From Callaeas wilsoni (lineage: Eukaryota; Chordata; Aves; Passeriformes; Callaeidae), in NCBI GenBank assembly GCA_013398955.1, contig VWPU01011666.1, positions 8,898 to 72,897 on the forward strand: DNA of 64,000 nucleotides, given 5' to 3'. Shown here one piece after another: positions 1-13,433 of the stretch (the stretch's first letter is position 1; each line of letters begins with the position of its first letter). The notes beneath the pieces were generated by a model that saw only the letters and a list, made by a program, of their open reading frames with translations, made no database searches and was not told where the DNA came from. The position numbers and the translations under genes were made by a program.

Positions 1-534
1 TCAGCACTGGTGAGGCCACACCTCGAGTGCTGTGTCCAGTCCTGGGCCCCTCACGGCAAGAAAGACATTGAGGGGCTGGAGTGAGGCCAGAGAAGGGCAG
101 CAGAGCTGGGGAAGGGTCTAGAAAATGTCCTGTGAGGAGTGGTGGAGGGAGATGGGGATGTTTAGCCTGGAAAAAAAGGAGGTTCAGGCAGGACCTTGTA
201 GATCACTCTCTACAACTGCCTGAAAGGAGGGTGTAATCAGCTGGGGGCTTGGTCTATTCTCCCAGGTACCAAGTGACAAGGAAACAGGACACGGCCTCAA
301 GCTGTGCCAGAGGAGGTTCAGGTTGGACATCAGGAAGAAGTTCTTCACTGAAAGCATGGTTAAGCATTGGAATGGGCTGCCCAGGGAAGTGGTAGAGTCA
401 CTATTCCTGGAAGTGTTCAACAAAAAACTGGACATGGCACTTAGTGCTATGGTTTAGTTGGCATGGTGATAATTGGTCTAAGGTTGGACTTAATGATCTT
501 GGAGGTCTTTTCCAACCTTAAGGATTCCATGACC
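1..534 (+). mobile_element. CR1 LINE 3' fragment, 5' end cut by window edge
   Basis: The sequence contains the characteristic CR1 run from a GAGGCCACACCTCGAGTGCT-like start through GGCTGCCCAGGGAAGTGGT and TTCCAACCTTAAGGATTCCATG at the 3' end. Orientation is plus, antisense to KCNQ1. Several substitutions and small indels indicate an old, inactive copy. CR1 is the dominant LINE in birds. Open frames on its minus strand are shadows. Confidence 0.9.
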
Positions 535-1966
535 TCAATAAATGAAAAATATCCAGAAAATATTTCCTCTCCTAAAAATAAATAGAAGTATGACAGAGGC
601 AGAAGTGACATCATCTTATACTTGTGCCAGTTATGGCCTAGGTGCTGAAATGACAAATCCACTAAAAAAATCTATGAAAAAATGATACCACATTACATTT
701 ATATTTTTGGAAAAAGACTGCAAAGAGGGTTTTTCATCTTGTATCAAGACATCCAGCACTGTTAGTGTCAGTTAAACCATTTGCAATTCAGATTACACCA
801 CCACCTTGAGGCTCCATGCAAAAAAAAAGAAAAATCTCTTATTGATTAAAAAGAATTTACTAATTAACATGCTGACAAATAGGTTCTTTAAAAAAGCATT
901 TACTATTCTTACCAAGATTTTTCAATATTATACTGAAGTAAGATTGCATGTTTCAGATTAGTAAGGCTTTCTACTAGCCCCCCTTTTTCTGTTTCAAAGA
1001 TGCTGATTAATCTAAGTTACTACATATCAGACATTTTAATTGTGAGTGTTTTCAAGCCCATGTCTGCCTTACATCTGCATTCCCCTTTAATATATAAATA
1101 TTACCACTGTGTATAAAGCACTGAAAAACACATCACAGAGAAGAATAGCCTGTGTTGTATATATACGGCAGACAAACAAAATTCCATGGAAAAACACACA
1201 CTGTAAACATCAATGCCTTCCCATTGAGGACAGCTGCTGTAACACAATCCAGGGTGCCTGCTGCCAGGATTTTCCACATGAGTGCATCTTCTTTTAACCG
1301 CTGCTCAAACACTGGCTGAAAGAGGAGCTGCTAGACTGAACATGTGTCTGCGCTCGGACGACAAACACACGGCACAGCACTGGAATGCAGAGCAAACCTC
1401 GGGATTTGGGCGGGAAATGAGCTACCCGCTGCCTACCTTTGGGCCGAGTCCACAAACACTTCTGCTCTGGCTTTCAGAAATGCATTTTATACTTCCCAGT
1501 GAGAAATAAGTGAGTGTGTTTGGGAGCGTGCACGCAAGGCACGGAGGTTTTAACTAGAAGTTATCAATAAATGAATCACGATTTATGACAGCAGTATAAA
1601 ATGTACATCTCCTGTTGCAGCCAAGTAGACAGGAAGGCCAAACCTACCAGACATTTCTTTCTATATTAAATAAAATAGATATTGGCGGAAAATTTCAAAG
1701 ATGTAAAATGCTGGGGGGAGGAGGTCAGAATAGGCCACTGCAGAAAACCTCTTCATAATTGTAACAAAATGCAAACCAAGTCATAGATTAGATAGAAAAC
1801 AGAATCAGGTTTCCCTGCACAAAAGGCACCTCAGCTGCCAAAAGTACAAGAGCAATTAAGGAGCACAAATCAGCTTAAAAGCAGAGAGGAATAAATGGTA
1901 TAGAAAAAGGGAAGTGCTCACTTGAATTAATGAGTTTGTAAATTAACATACACACACATTTATCCA

Positions 1967-1985
1967 TACACACACACACACACAG
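1967..1985. repeat. CA dinucleotide microsatellite
   Basis: About nine CA units, preceded at 1949-1958 by a second short CA run. It is read as TG in the KCNQ1 transcript. Confidence 0.9.
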
Positions 1986-4900
1986 CCTTCCATGCCAACA
2001 GGGTAAAGTGTCCTCACTGGACACAGACCAGGCTGAGGAGTCTGATTGACTCTGAGCTCGAATGTCCTCCACTTTACCCCAGCTCCAAGGGCCAAGCTGA
2101 TGGTTTTTCCCTTGACTTCTGCCACATACTTCCTGCTACATCACTGCAGAAATGGAAGCCTTTTGCCTGAATTTCCCAGGCAATAAAACAACCACTGTTG
2201 ATTCTTGCCATATTTCTTATGAGATAAGCTCACAAACATTATAGATTTAAAAATCTATATATGTACAAGCCGAAGCAGACACAAAATTACAGTAAAAGTT
2301 GTTTTAACTAGTGAAATAATAAAGGTTTCCTGCATAGATGAGAATACTCCAGTACGCCAGAATTCTCCTCCCTCTCCAAAGCCATCAACTGATCTGGTAT
2401 CCTCTCTTTGGGTGATGAAAGTAAACAAAGACATGGGCTGTGTGTGTGAGAGAAAGATTACACACAGATCAAGAGAAAGGATTTAAGAAAAAACTTGAAG
2501 GATTGAAGCTTCAAGGATTTATGGTAACGCCTTCAAAATTTTAAGTGTACTTCTTGCTTTATGGAAGGGCTTAAAACTATGTGCAGCCAAAGGGCTAAGA
2601 AAACAAATGGTTAAAAAGAGATGCTCCTACTTCCTTAAGTCTTGTGATTCAGCAGGGCCTAACTCACAATTTACGACCTTTTCGAGGCTGGCAATGCTAT
2701 GATTACTCAACCTGGCTCATAGTTGGCAGACACAGTCCAAACAAGAGAGTTGGAGAATCTCATTTCTAATCCCTGATCATTTACAGGGATTCAGCTGGAT
2801 CTGATTCAGCAGCACATGCAGGCACATGCTGTATGTTAAACAAAACGTTACCTCCACTGAAGCTATTAACACTCAGAAAGCACTCAAAGTGCATGCTTAA
2901 CCAATTACCTAAATTGGGGGCTACATGTTCAGAAGACAGCTACTCCCAAAACTGGTGTATTCTTCCTTTGGCTTAATTGCCTACTCAGCTGAGAGTGTCT
3001 GCTGTTTTGTGGGAAGCATGGGATGGTCAAGACCAGAATTACTGTCCAATAAAATGCATGAGACAATATTCAGTTGAAGCAATAAACAGAATTATCAGTG
3101 CAGCTACAAGAGCAGAAGAAGCAGAAAGCACAGCCAGGCAGCTTTCTGAAACCTTAGAAAAATCCTTTTGGCTCCACCATACCTTGTCTCAGAAAATGTT
3201 TCCCAAAAACTTTCAGTTGTAGCGTATCTTTAGGTTACTGACAAACCGTGTTAAGTCTAGTGGCTCCAGTCTTTGCGTGAATTAGTCCTGTAGCCTCTCA
3301 GCTACAACCAAGCTTGGGGATTTTTTTTTAAAAAGAAACCCAAAACAAACCGTGAAAACAAACTGTTAACAACCTTAACAGAAGCCAAAAGTAACAGCAC
3401 ATTGTTCTAAGACCCTTTTGGCTATAAATGGCATCATCACATAGGTAAAGTTAAGAAACACATGAGCTGTGAGATCTGTTTTAGAAGTCTTGATGAAATT
3501 TCATTTAAAGAAGAAAACTAAATGGAACTGTGATGTTTAAAAATGAAAAATCTGAATACAGTAAATGGACAAAGGGAGATAACAGACTAGAATAAGCACA
3601 AGATGTGAAGTCACCAGTTGCAAATATATGAGTTGTTGAACACCCCTTGCAATACTAAAAATCTGCGGCTTTCCTTTCTGTTAGAATTGCCAGGTAAACA
3701 CGAGTACTTTCAAACATGGAATCAGGTAAAGTTGGACATTAAAAAGCCCCCACTTCCTCAATCTCTTAGAACATCACCTAAGAAAGTAGAAGAGCCTCAA
3801 ACAGAAAAGTAGCAAGAAGCAAATATGTGTATGGACCATATTCATTCTTCTGTAAAGCCATACCATTTAGAGACCAAATTCCTTTCAAATTTCACAGAAA
3901 AATGTGAACCCCTGCCTACAAAGTTAAAGGGATCATGGCATGCTTTCCTGTGAGGAGGACCAGTGAAGTCTGCATCCCTGTAAATGAATATCCACAATAT
4001 CAGCCAGAGATGAGAAGGTAGCTGGCGGGGGGGAAGCTCAGCATGAGCACACCGAGGGTCAGACATGGCTATGCACAATCAGACATTTAATGAATTTCTG
4101 CAGACAGCTGCTTACATAACTGTCAAGCTGTCCTACTAGCCCTTCAAAAGCACTGAGGCATTTCCCTTCCTTTAAGGAGGGGAAAAAAACCCACTCTGAA
4201 AGATAAGAAAAGCAAAACTCACAGGCTGCAATAGTCGCAATTACTTATAATAGCTTATGACTACATGGATTAAGCTTTAATTATTCCACTGATGCCATTT
4301 GTCTACTGTTGGATGTGCAGAAAAACCAGTTCTAACTTGTCAGATACGATGGACTCATGTTTTCTAATGTTTAAAGAGTTATAGTTTGCCCTTGCCTTTT
4401 GCCAACAGTATATTTCCCCAATTAAAGGAAGTTATTTTATACTATTTCAAACAAAGGTTGAAGAAATTTGCCGTAGGAACAAACTTCCTGAGTTCCATTA
4501 TCCAGAGCTTTAAAATGACTGGCAAGCTTCACTTTTGAGTCATATAAGTTAATTGATGACACCATAATCAGGAGGAGTAATGCTAGTCTAATCAGGTATT
4601 CTTTCTTCCTGGTAAATACAATCCAGGATACCCTGAGGGATTCTGCTAAGCACAGATGTAGAGAAAAGCACACAGAAAAAGAGGACAGGAACACATTTTT
4701 CAAGATGTCTTTTCCCCTTATTCAACTGTCGAAGAGAACAAACGTATCGTCCAATGGGGATTATAAATGAGCCTCTGCCCAAAGTTAAAACTGAACTTCT
4801 GAAAACATACATGCTACCACCTTGAATTTCATCCTTCAGACATTGACAACTTTTATCCTATAGTAAAGATTTACAAGAGAAAAAGGCAGATGTAAATAAT

Positions 4901-7102
4901 TTTTTAAAATACAAGAGAGATTATGAAATTATTTATTTTGTCTTTCTGCTGAAAAGAAGGGACAAATGGGACAAAGGAATCCAGCCACCGATTTATCCAC
5001 AGATTTGCCAAGTCTCATGACAAGCTGATGAAAAAACCTTTAACATTTTTCATTTGATTAAAAAATGTAGTTTAACAATCTTATAGGAAGGCTACTAAGA
5101 ACATATAAACTACCTTTGATAAACCAAGACTAATTAGCACACTCTGCAGCTTACTTCCCTGCCCATAAGGCAGCAGCACTTTCCCTCTCATAAACACATC
5201 AAAAAACAAGAGTTCAGAGGCAACAGCTCAGAAGAAAAAGTATTGGAGAAGAGTCAATGATGAACTCCTACAAAACTGTTATAAGATGTAATTTCAAGGA
5301 AAAAAGATCAGGCCTCATGTACACCTCACTTGTTTTGTCCTTTAATGGAGATCGGTAAAACATACTGACTGCTGTCAGAAATTAATTACTTTGACCGATG
5401 CTCTAAGCCTTACATTGTCAAAGAACTGCTGCAGTACCTTTCTCTCCACCTGTCCCAAACAGAGCTGTTGTATTTACTTTTCCCCTCTATAACCTTGAGT
5501 AGAATATACAAAATTTCACATTGGAAGCAGACAGATAGATGCCGGAAGTGGAAATACCTAGCTCAAGGTTAGTGTAATCTCATTAGTTTGGCCATGAGTG
5601 AGAGTGAAATATTCCTTCCCTGAATTGAAACGTCCATCACACTGTTGTATGAAATCAATCTGAACCCACCTGTCAAGAAGAACAGAAAAATTATCAGGAG
5701 GACAGGGGTTGTCTCCTGCTGTCAGTCATTCAATAGCTGTAAAGATAGCAGCTTACTACAAGAAGTGCAAATGGGGTTGAGAAAACAGCCTGTCACATCC
5801 ATCTTCCCTCACAATTTCATTGCTCATGTGGAGCATACCTGTATCTTTACCTATGCAGGGCTTCACTTAATTAAATTATAGGAATTTCCCAGCTCTCAAC
5901 TTCGGTAACATCTCATTCTCTCACTAATGAAAGAAATAGTTTTATGCACAGGAGAATTTACAAAACTTGGTTGTTTAGCTCCCTTTGTGGGTTGTAAGAC
6001 TTTCACTTCAGTGGAGGAACCACCTGTGAGTTTTCCCTCTTCCTCCTCTCCTACACAATTGCTTAGTTAATGAAACTGAGTCTCCTACGAAATTAAGTTA
6101 AGGCCAGACAACAAATTCAAAAGTCATCTGGGGGTGAGTGACATGGAAACAACAGGATGACATAATCCTATGCAGCAGTGTATGCACATCTGCCCAATTT
6201 TTTCTTGTTGATCCAACCTGGCTAAGGAGGCTAAAATAAAGGAACTCATGAAGGACAAATCATCTGAATATTTTTGCTCTTTCATGACAGCAAAGTGTGC
6301 CATATCTGATGAAACTATTGTTAAGCCTCCAATAATATATACAGCAAAATGCTGTCAGTCATGATAAGGAAACATTAAAAAAATTCAGCTTCTCAAGTAT
6401 CACAGTCTTCCAAGGAAAAGCCCACTTTCTACAATAATGACCTCAAGTGAGACATGCTAGGAGATGGCAACATAAACTTCAGGATTATCACCCCTCTGAG
6501 TCACTTACACCCTCTTTATATCCCGTTGAGGAGGACTCAGTGGTTCCAGTACTATTTATAACATTTTGTCTCATCTTTCAAGGGTTTTCCTTTTTCTTTT
6601 AATAATTTCCAGAAACCAGGGAGATTCTGACATGCTAAAGTGACAGAATGCTATAGGTAACCTTGTTCAGCAGCAGAATACTAAAGGTCTATCAGCTTTT
6701 AAATATGTGTTCTCTCTTAACAGGAAACAGATTCCAAACTTAGAGTTAGATAACATGTTAAGCTGTTAACTTCTTTTCCACTCTGCATTCTCTTCTGAGA
6801 CCTATTCTCACCGTGGACCTATGTTTGAAGCTTGTGTGCAAAGCTGTGCTCAAGGCCTATGCTGCAACACTTTTTCATGATGTGTCCTGACAGATTAGGA
6901 ATAAAATCACTTTACTTTAAAACTATAGTTCTGGAACCCTGTGCTCATGCAACTTCACTTGCAAGGCAAATCAAATAGTTTCAAATTCATATTGGGAGTA
7001 GTTGGATCATTCAAGCACAAAGCAGAATGACTGAGGGAAAACACTATCACTTATCTGGCCAACTTTAAGTTTTAATGCTTCCCAACGAGCCTTGATCACA
7101 GT

Positions 7103-7138
7103 AATTGTATTGAATCTTCAGCAATTGTATTGAATATC
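7103..7138. repeat. Two-copy 20-bp tandem duplication
   Basis: AATTGTATTGAATCTTCAGC is followed at once by AATTGTATTGAAT, a partial second copy that then diverges. Confidence 0.8.
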
Positions 7139-8067
7139 ACCCAATTGGCCTTTAGGAATGCAAGGAGCAGGGGTGAGAAGGAGGGAAAGAAGGCTTACTG
7201 AGTGCTATCCTATCTCATGTCCAAAACAAATTTGGAGGGATGTTCCACTCAATCCCTCTCAGAGATCAACAACTTTTAAATCAAGTACACTTTCCAACTA
7301 AAATCCTTTGTATCCAGACTTTTTAAAAGATATTTTATGTTTAGATTTGCTCTTATATCACAATCCTGAGGTGATATTAACACTTGAGTCTGTATGTGAA
7401 AATTGTGGAAAGTACTGCAGTCATCTAACAATTACACTATCATAAACATATATATATATGTATTTTTAACCTTGAAGACTGAAATGATTTATCACACACA
7501 CTCAGATTTTTTTTTTTTACCCTTCAAATCAGGGATTACAAGTAAATCTTTTCTAAAATTCTGGCAAAACTCTATTTGGAGCATCAGTGAAACCTGTTGA
7601 AATGTAAGACTGCACTCGTGCCACCCTACAATGCTAATTTAGTCACCCAATTGCCTATTAATGCATAGTCGAGTAACTCCAAAGTAGGGAAAATTTCATA
7701 TATAACACGACTGCCCCCTTGTGCCAAACTAGATCCCCTTCCAGTAGAAGGGGCGATTTCTCACATCTCTAATTTACTTCTCGTGTCTTAATAGGAAGAA
7801 AAAAACCCAAAAAACTAAAACAACTAATTACGCTAGTTTCTTGAGTATGAAACTAGAGCTTTACAGTTCTTGAAACTATGACAAAACAAAATGTAAGGTA
7901 GAGACCGTATAAAGCAATTTGGAAAAGAGCATTGCACAATTCCAAAGTGATAGGATCTGAAATCACTGTCAAGTTTATTAACAACATAAGGAAAAGAATA
8001 AAAGAAATAAAGCAAACAGCTTTTACCCTCTCAAAGGCTGTTTTCTTTACACAGTCTCTTTGTTCGC

Positions 8068-8500
8068 CTAATGACCTGGGCTGAACGGACCTTAAAGGCC
8101 ATCTAGCTCCAAACCCCCTTCCATGGGCAGGGACACCTTTCACTGAACTGGGTTACTCAGATCCCCATCCAAACTGCCCTTGAACACTCTCAGGGATGGG
8201 ACATCCATAACTTCTCTGGACAACCTGTGCCGGTGTCCACCATCCTCACAGTAAAGAATTTTTTCCAAATATCTGATTGAAACCTGTCCTCTTTCAGTTT
8301 GAAGCCATTCCCCTTTGTCCTGTCACTATATATCCTTGTAAAAAGTCTCTTTCTTGTAGGCTCCCTTCACGTACTGGAAGGCTGCAATTAGGTCACCCCA
8401 AACCCTTCTCTGTTCCAGAGTGAATAATAATAATCCCAACTCAGCCTTTCCTCACAGGAGAGGTGCTGCATCCCTCTAATCACCTTGGTGGCCCTGTAAC
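8068..8500 (-). mobile_element. CR1 LINE 3' fragment
   Basis: On the minus strand this reads as a CR1 3' end. On the plus strand it shows GACCTTAAAGGCCATCTAGC, a CCATGGGCAGGGACACCTT block, CACAGTAAAGAATTTTTTCC and TTCAGTTTGAAGCCATTCCC. It is diverged and 5'-truncated. Orientation matches KCNQ1. Confidence 0.9.
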
Positions 8501-9839
8501 TGAGTTATGAAATGAATTATATGAAGTCATATAGCAGGACTGAGATCGCTGGGTCAGACACCCACTGGCAGCTCTGAACGCGGAAGCCTAGGTTCAACGT
8601 CTGAAACAAACTGTACTACCAGGGAAAATTCCCAAAGGACCTCAGCAGTCCAAGTGGGCACATAGACATATACAGGATAAACATTTACTTTTCAAATTAT
8701 TTGGATAGAAACCTAGGAGCTAAGAAATGTCAAAGTTAATTTCCTGGGAGTTACTACTTCTGAACATACACCCACATAGCTCCTTGAGGAGAACCAAGGT
8801 GTCTAGAATGCAGCATCACAAATTTAATATCAGAAAAAGAAGAAGCCATCAAGCCAATTGTAATTATTTGAGTCTGAAACACACCAATTTGCCAACAGAA
8901 TTAAAGGCATCACATTCCAAACAAACACGTCCAGTGGTATCACCAAGATCAGCCGACTTTTCTCCCATATCCTCAGCTCATTTCCTCCTTCTGTTGCTGC
9001 TGATATGGCTATTCCTGTTCACCGAAGCTTACATCCTTCAATTACTCTCTTTCTTTCTCTCTCGTTCTCGTACAACCCATCTGCTTCTCCACAGCATCCC
9101 CCAGACTTCTCCCCTTCCTCTCCAACCCTCCCCAAACCGAATTCATTCCAGCCTTTCAGTGAGCTGACCAAAGGGAGCACGGATGGGACAAGGGTAAACC
9201 AGGAACCGAGGTACAGCTTTCTGACTCGTTTAGTTTTCCTACTATCCAAACTCTCCTCTCCTCTTTTTTCAGTCTCTGTACTAGACCTGTCACTACTGCC
9301 ACGGGCACTTTGAATGCTTTCTCCATCAAAGTGTAACTCTGCAGAGCTATCAATCTCCCTTCTCTACTGCATGTTTTATATGTTCTGCACTCTACACAAA
9401 TGCCTTGCCTAATCAGGTAGGTACTGGACTTGAAACTTGCAATTCAGACGTGAATATTCTCACACTTCAGACCCTTGGCTTGTTTTTATCCTTTGCTCCT
9501 TTCCTCTCTCTCTTTTTTTGTTGTTGTTATCTTTAGATCTTTCTGACACAGGGACACTTGGCATGCATTAAAAAAGTTATTAACGAAGAAGAGACTCCTG
9601 TCGCTCAAATATTTTTAGTAATACAGTCTTCTTTCAGGGGATCTGCAAAATGTACTGACTACAGCTCCATTAGATATGATTTATATTGATTTTTTTTTTT
9701 GTGAGAAGTTCATACCTTTAAGCTGTGCTTCCCTCAGAAAAAGTGTTCCTAGTTGTACCATGTCTCAGATGTGCTATTGGTGGAAATACTGCAAGGCCTA
9801 TAGTATACAGTATTTGTCAGTTCATAACTCACAGCAAAA

Positions 9840-9865
9840 GTCTGAAAGCTTTCAAGCTTTCAGAC
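9840..9865. repeat. Perfect 12-bp inverted repeat with 2-bp spacer
   Basis: GTCTGAAAGCTT, then TC, then AAGCTTTCAGAC. The arms are exact reverse complements and pairing stops outside them. Confidence 0.95.
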
Positions 9866-12800
9866 AAAAAGACAGAAACAATTAAGAGCTCTAATAATCT
9901 GATCCCGCTGTTTGCAGTCATTTAAAATTATTCATGTGTTTCAATATGGAAGTGATTTAACATAATTTAGCAAACCTGAAACCTACATTAAGATGTAATA
10001 ATGATGAATGGATGAGCCCCAGCACATACACTTCCAGAAAACCTCAGAGTCCTGCAGAGCAAAGGAAGTACCCCAGAAAACCTGGCAGGTGCCCCCATGT
10101 GGGTGGTCTAAAAAAAAAAAAAATCCAAACCAAAAAACCAACCACACAAAAAAACCCCACAAAATTCAAAATTAACATCTGAAACTTTTACATAGGCAGG
10201 ACTGGGTTAGGTTTCTAAAATAAAAAGCAGATGGACTGAGAACACTTTCTAAATTCACTGAAGAACAAATACTGTGGTTGCATCCCCCCATTATTTATTA
10301 TCCCAGCAGCCAATTTAGGACTCAAACACAGCTATTTCTTGTCTGCTACCTTCCGGTTCTTGGCATAGACTCCATACACACCAACCACAGTGCAAATCCT
10401 CTAGGACAAAGCACAGTGCAAATCTTTACCTTTCCTTCCAAATAAAGATATTTCTCACAAAGCCTGAACATTCTGAAGTACTAAGAAATTAAAAATCAAG
10501 AATAATGAGTGGCATGTCAACTTTTTAGTGTATTTGTCACAGTTAGAACATGGATGAAGTTTTGTAGCATCTGTTTAATTAGGCACCTGACTTCCTGTTC
10601 CCTCTGCATTACTTCTTTATTTTACAGAATGGGAAATAACAAGAACCATTAAATATTGCCTAGTTTTAAAAATAGCAAAGAGTATAGGGTAGAAAAAGAA
10701 AATAGATCCTTTTTCTTTTACGCTGTACTAAGGAATGTTGTGATATTTTGGGGTTCTATCATCAAATAGAAATGAGGAACTATTTTTTAAATACTAGACA
10801 TTTCTATAATAAAAGAATATCCTTTAAAAAAATAAAGTTGTTTGTCCACAATTTTTTTGTTTGCTTTTATTAAAAAGAAATAAATCAAATTACATGCATA
10901 CTGGTATCAGCCTTGATATGACTTTGGTATCTATGAGCTGTTCTCAAATTATAGACAGTGCCTAAACAGGCACTGATTAGGAAGAACAGTAGATACAAGG
11001 GCTCAACTGCTTTTTCAATTAAAAGCTGCACTGCATGGGAAAAAAAACAAGTCATGAGGATAGTTCAAGTACGTTTCACTGCCTACATGTTATAGGTTTC
11101 AACAAAGTGAACTTATTGTCAGACAGACAAACAAGTAATTTCAAGTAATGCAAGATCCAGCTTTCTGTTCACTCCCTTCATATTTATTCTGTAATGACCA
11201 CAAAAGATTTCTGGCATCACGTGGTGTTTTCCAATCATACACAGTCTGGATTATGGAATTGGCCTCCTAGAAAGTGCCATCCCTCAAAAAACCACTGCAG
11301 CTACAAAATGCATCCTCACAACCTGTCATTAACTAAGACTCATGAAATGAATGTTACGTTTCTGCCATGCTCCGCTCACTTCGTCAGCTCTCTGCAGGAT
11401 GTTGTGTCACGCTGACAACATTCTCTGCCTCTGTTTTCAAGGCTGTAATTTTTAGGGGCCCAAAATTCCTGAAAGATCAAGTCCCTGGGAGCCAGACCAC
11501 TCAACAACTCCCCTTTTCAGGAATAGTCATATTTCTGTACCAATGGCACTTGGCTGCACGGGAGATGGGGCTTGGCTGTTGGGCAGGCCCTTCATCAAGA
11601 GGACAAGAAGACAGACAAACAAACAACAATTACCACTTTCTGATGCGTTTCTCTTTCGACATTATAAGCTGCATTTTACATGTGGAGAAAAAGGGGAAAA
11701 AATGAACACAAATCAGTTTTCATTGGGAAAGACAGACATAGAGGAGTAACCCGACATAGCGTTAACAAGCTTCTGTATTTATTTTTATCCCAAAAAGCAC
11801 CCAGTAACCACAGAATTGAGTGGGATACAGGAACCTGAGAAAAACACAGACCGAAACACAACCACAGGCAATAGGTCAGTGCTTAGCTTTAGTTTGCTAA
11901 CAGGCTGACAAGTAGTGTAAGATATTTAAGGTATTTTGTCTGTAAGACTGAAAATTCTTTAGCTTTTCCCAGTTGAATTTCCTGCTGGAAGTAAAACAAA
12001 ACATACAGTTGTACACGTGGGCATGACAGAATGCCCCTGAGACCCTGAGTGAAATCACAACTATATTCAGTCCTTGCGGTCACACAAAAACAAATTTCAG
12101 TCAACAGTTCCATGACCTCCTACAGGCTTTCCATCCAGGGCAAGCGCCAAGGCCACGCATGCCGCACTTCACACATCCAGCATCCGGGATGACGCAGAGA
12201 GCTCCCCACTTTACAGCTCTGCTATGGATTTGGCAAATGTTTAAACCAAAACCTTCCACTGCAGTAAGCTTTGCTATACCAGTAGGGTGTTAATCACACT
12301 TGGCCATGTTTTTAACTTCGGAAAAAAATCATCAATAGTGATCAGAAACAGCAGCTGCAGAAGAAAGTGTTTAATGTGTCAATGTCGTAATTTAATTTCC
12401 AGAGAAGTACAGCAAGAGGAAAATGCTACATTTAGTCTGAACTGGGTACTGGTCATACTGGGAGCAGCATTTGCTCATAACAAAAACCTGCAACAATTTC
12501 TTTATAAAATACTGTGAATGAAGTCAATAAGAAAAATGTATTGATAATATATTCAAGTAATTTTCAGGTCACTTTTACCCACAGAATGCACATCGTGCAA
12601 TTTCCTGTACAATTATAGTATTATGCCAGGTAAACTAACTCATTTACGCCTCTTGGAATTGTTTCCCTCTGCATTAACACTTTACAGAAAGGTATTTTCC
12701 TTTAGCATTCAGCAATATTTAAACCAACTGTAGGTGTCCATTTTTCCAACTAAGTGCACTTTATAACAAAAGACACTCTAACAAGACCTTATTAAAATTA

Positions 12801-13387
12801 GTGATCCAAGTATTAAAGTACAAAGGTCACATGTGCTATTGGTTTTAAATACCATAATGTTCCATGCCTGGACTTGATAGATGAGCCTGGAACTAGATGA
12901 TTAGGTCAAAAATACATTAGATGAACTATTTCCTTCTTAGGCAGTGTTGGTTTCCAGCTCTGCCCCATGCACAGACATGGATATTTACGACTACACTCTC
13001 ATCCACAGCCATTGTCTTACTAAAGAATTTCTTTTTTTCTTTACAAACACTAACATTTTGACCAATATCAGAATAATAATTTTGCTAAAAACGCTCATTT
13101 ACTGGTTGGTATCTGCCCATGGAATAAATCTCAGTGGCCAACTATGTCTCTTGACTAGCAAACACTGACCTTGAGAGGCATTTCTATAACCTCATAGCGA
13201 CATCAGGCTGACTCCCGCTGGAAAGCCGTGATGCTGAATCCAGGTATGTTTGCTACACAGATTTAGCATAGTCTATGCAGCATCTGTGGGCATAATGTTG
13301 CCCATAGATTTTGGAGTATTCCAATCTAAATGCGGCTTACAAGGACAAAATTTCACAACTTCATTACTTTGTTAATCGCATTAGTAA

Positions 13388-13433
13388 AAAACTATTACTT
13401 TTTGCATAATAAAACTATTACTTTTTGCATAAT
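13388..13433. repeat. Perfect 23-bp tandem duplication
   Basis: Two identical adjacent copies of a 23-base unit containing CTATTACTTTTTGCATAAT. No differences between copies suggest a recent slippage or duplication event. Confidence 0.95.

Noticed and set aside
184..662. Minus-strand open frames of 83 and 71 codons
   Set aside because: The first lies within the CR1 fragment and is its reverse-strand shadow; the second is AT-rich and straddles the CR1 end.
7853..8143. 96-codon minus-strand open frame
   Set aside because: Its first part is encoded by the CR1 fragment starting at 8068, and the rest is AT-rich intron.
8727..9167. 146-codon plus-strand open frame with a leucine-rich stretch
   Set aside because: It runs through a pyrimidine-rich tract that favours Leu, Ser and Pro codons and lacks stops. 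No domain, no splice context, and no resemblance to a known protein.
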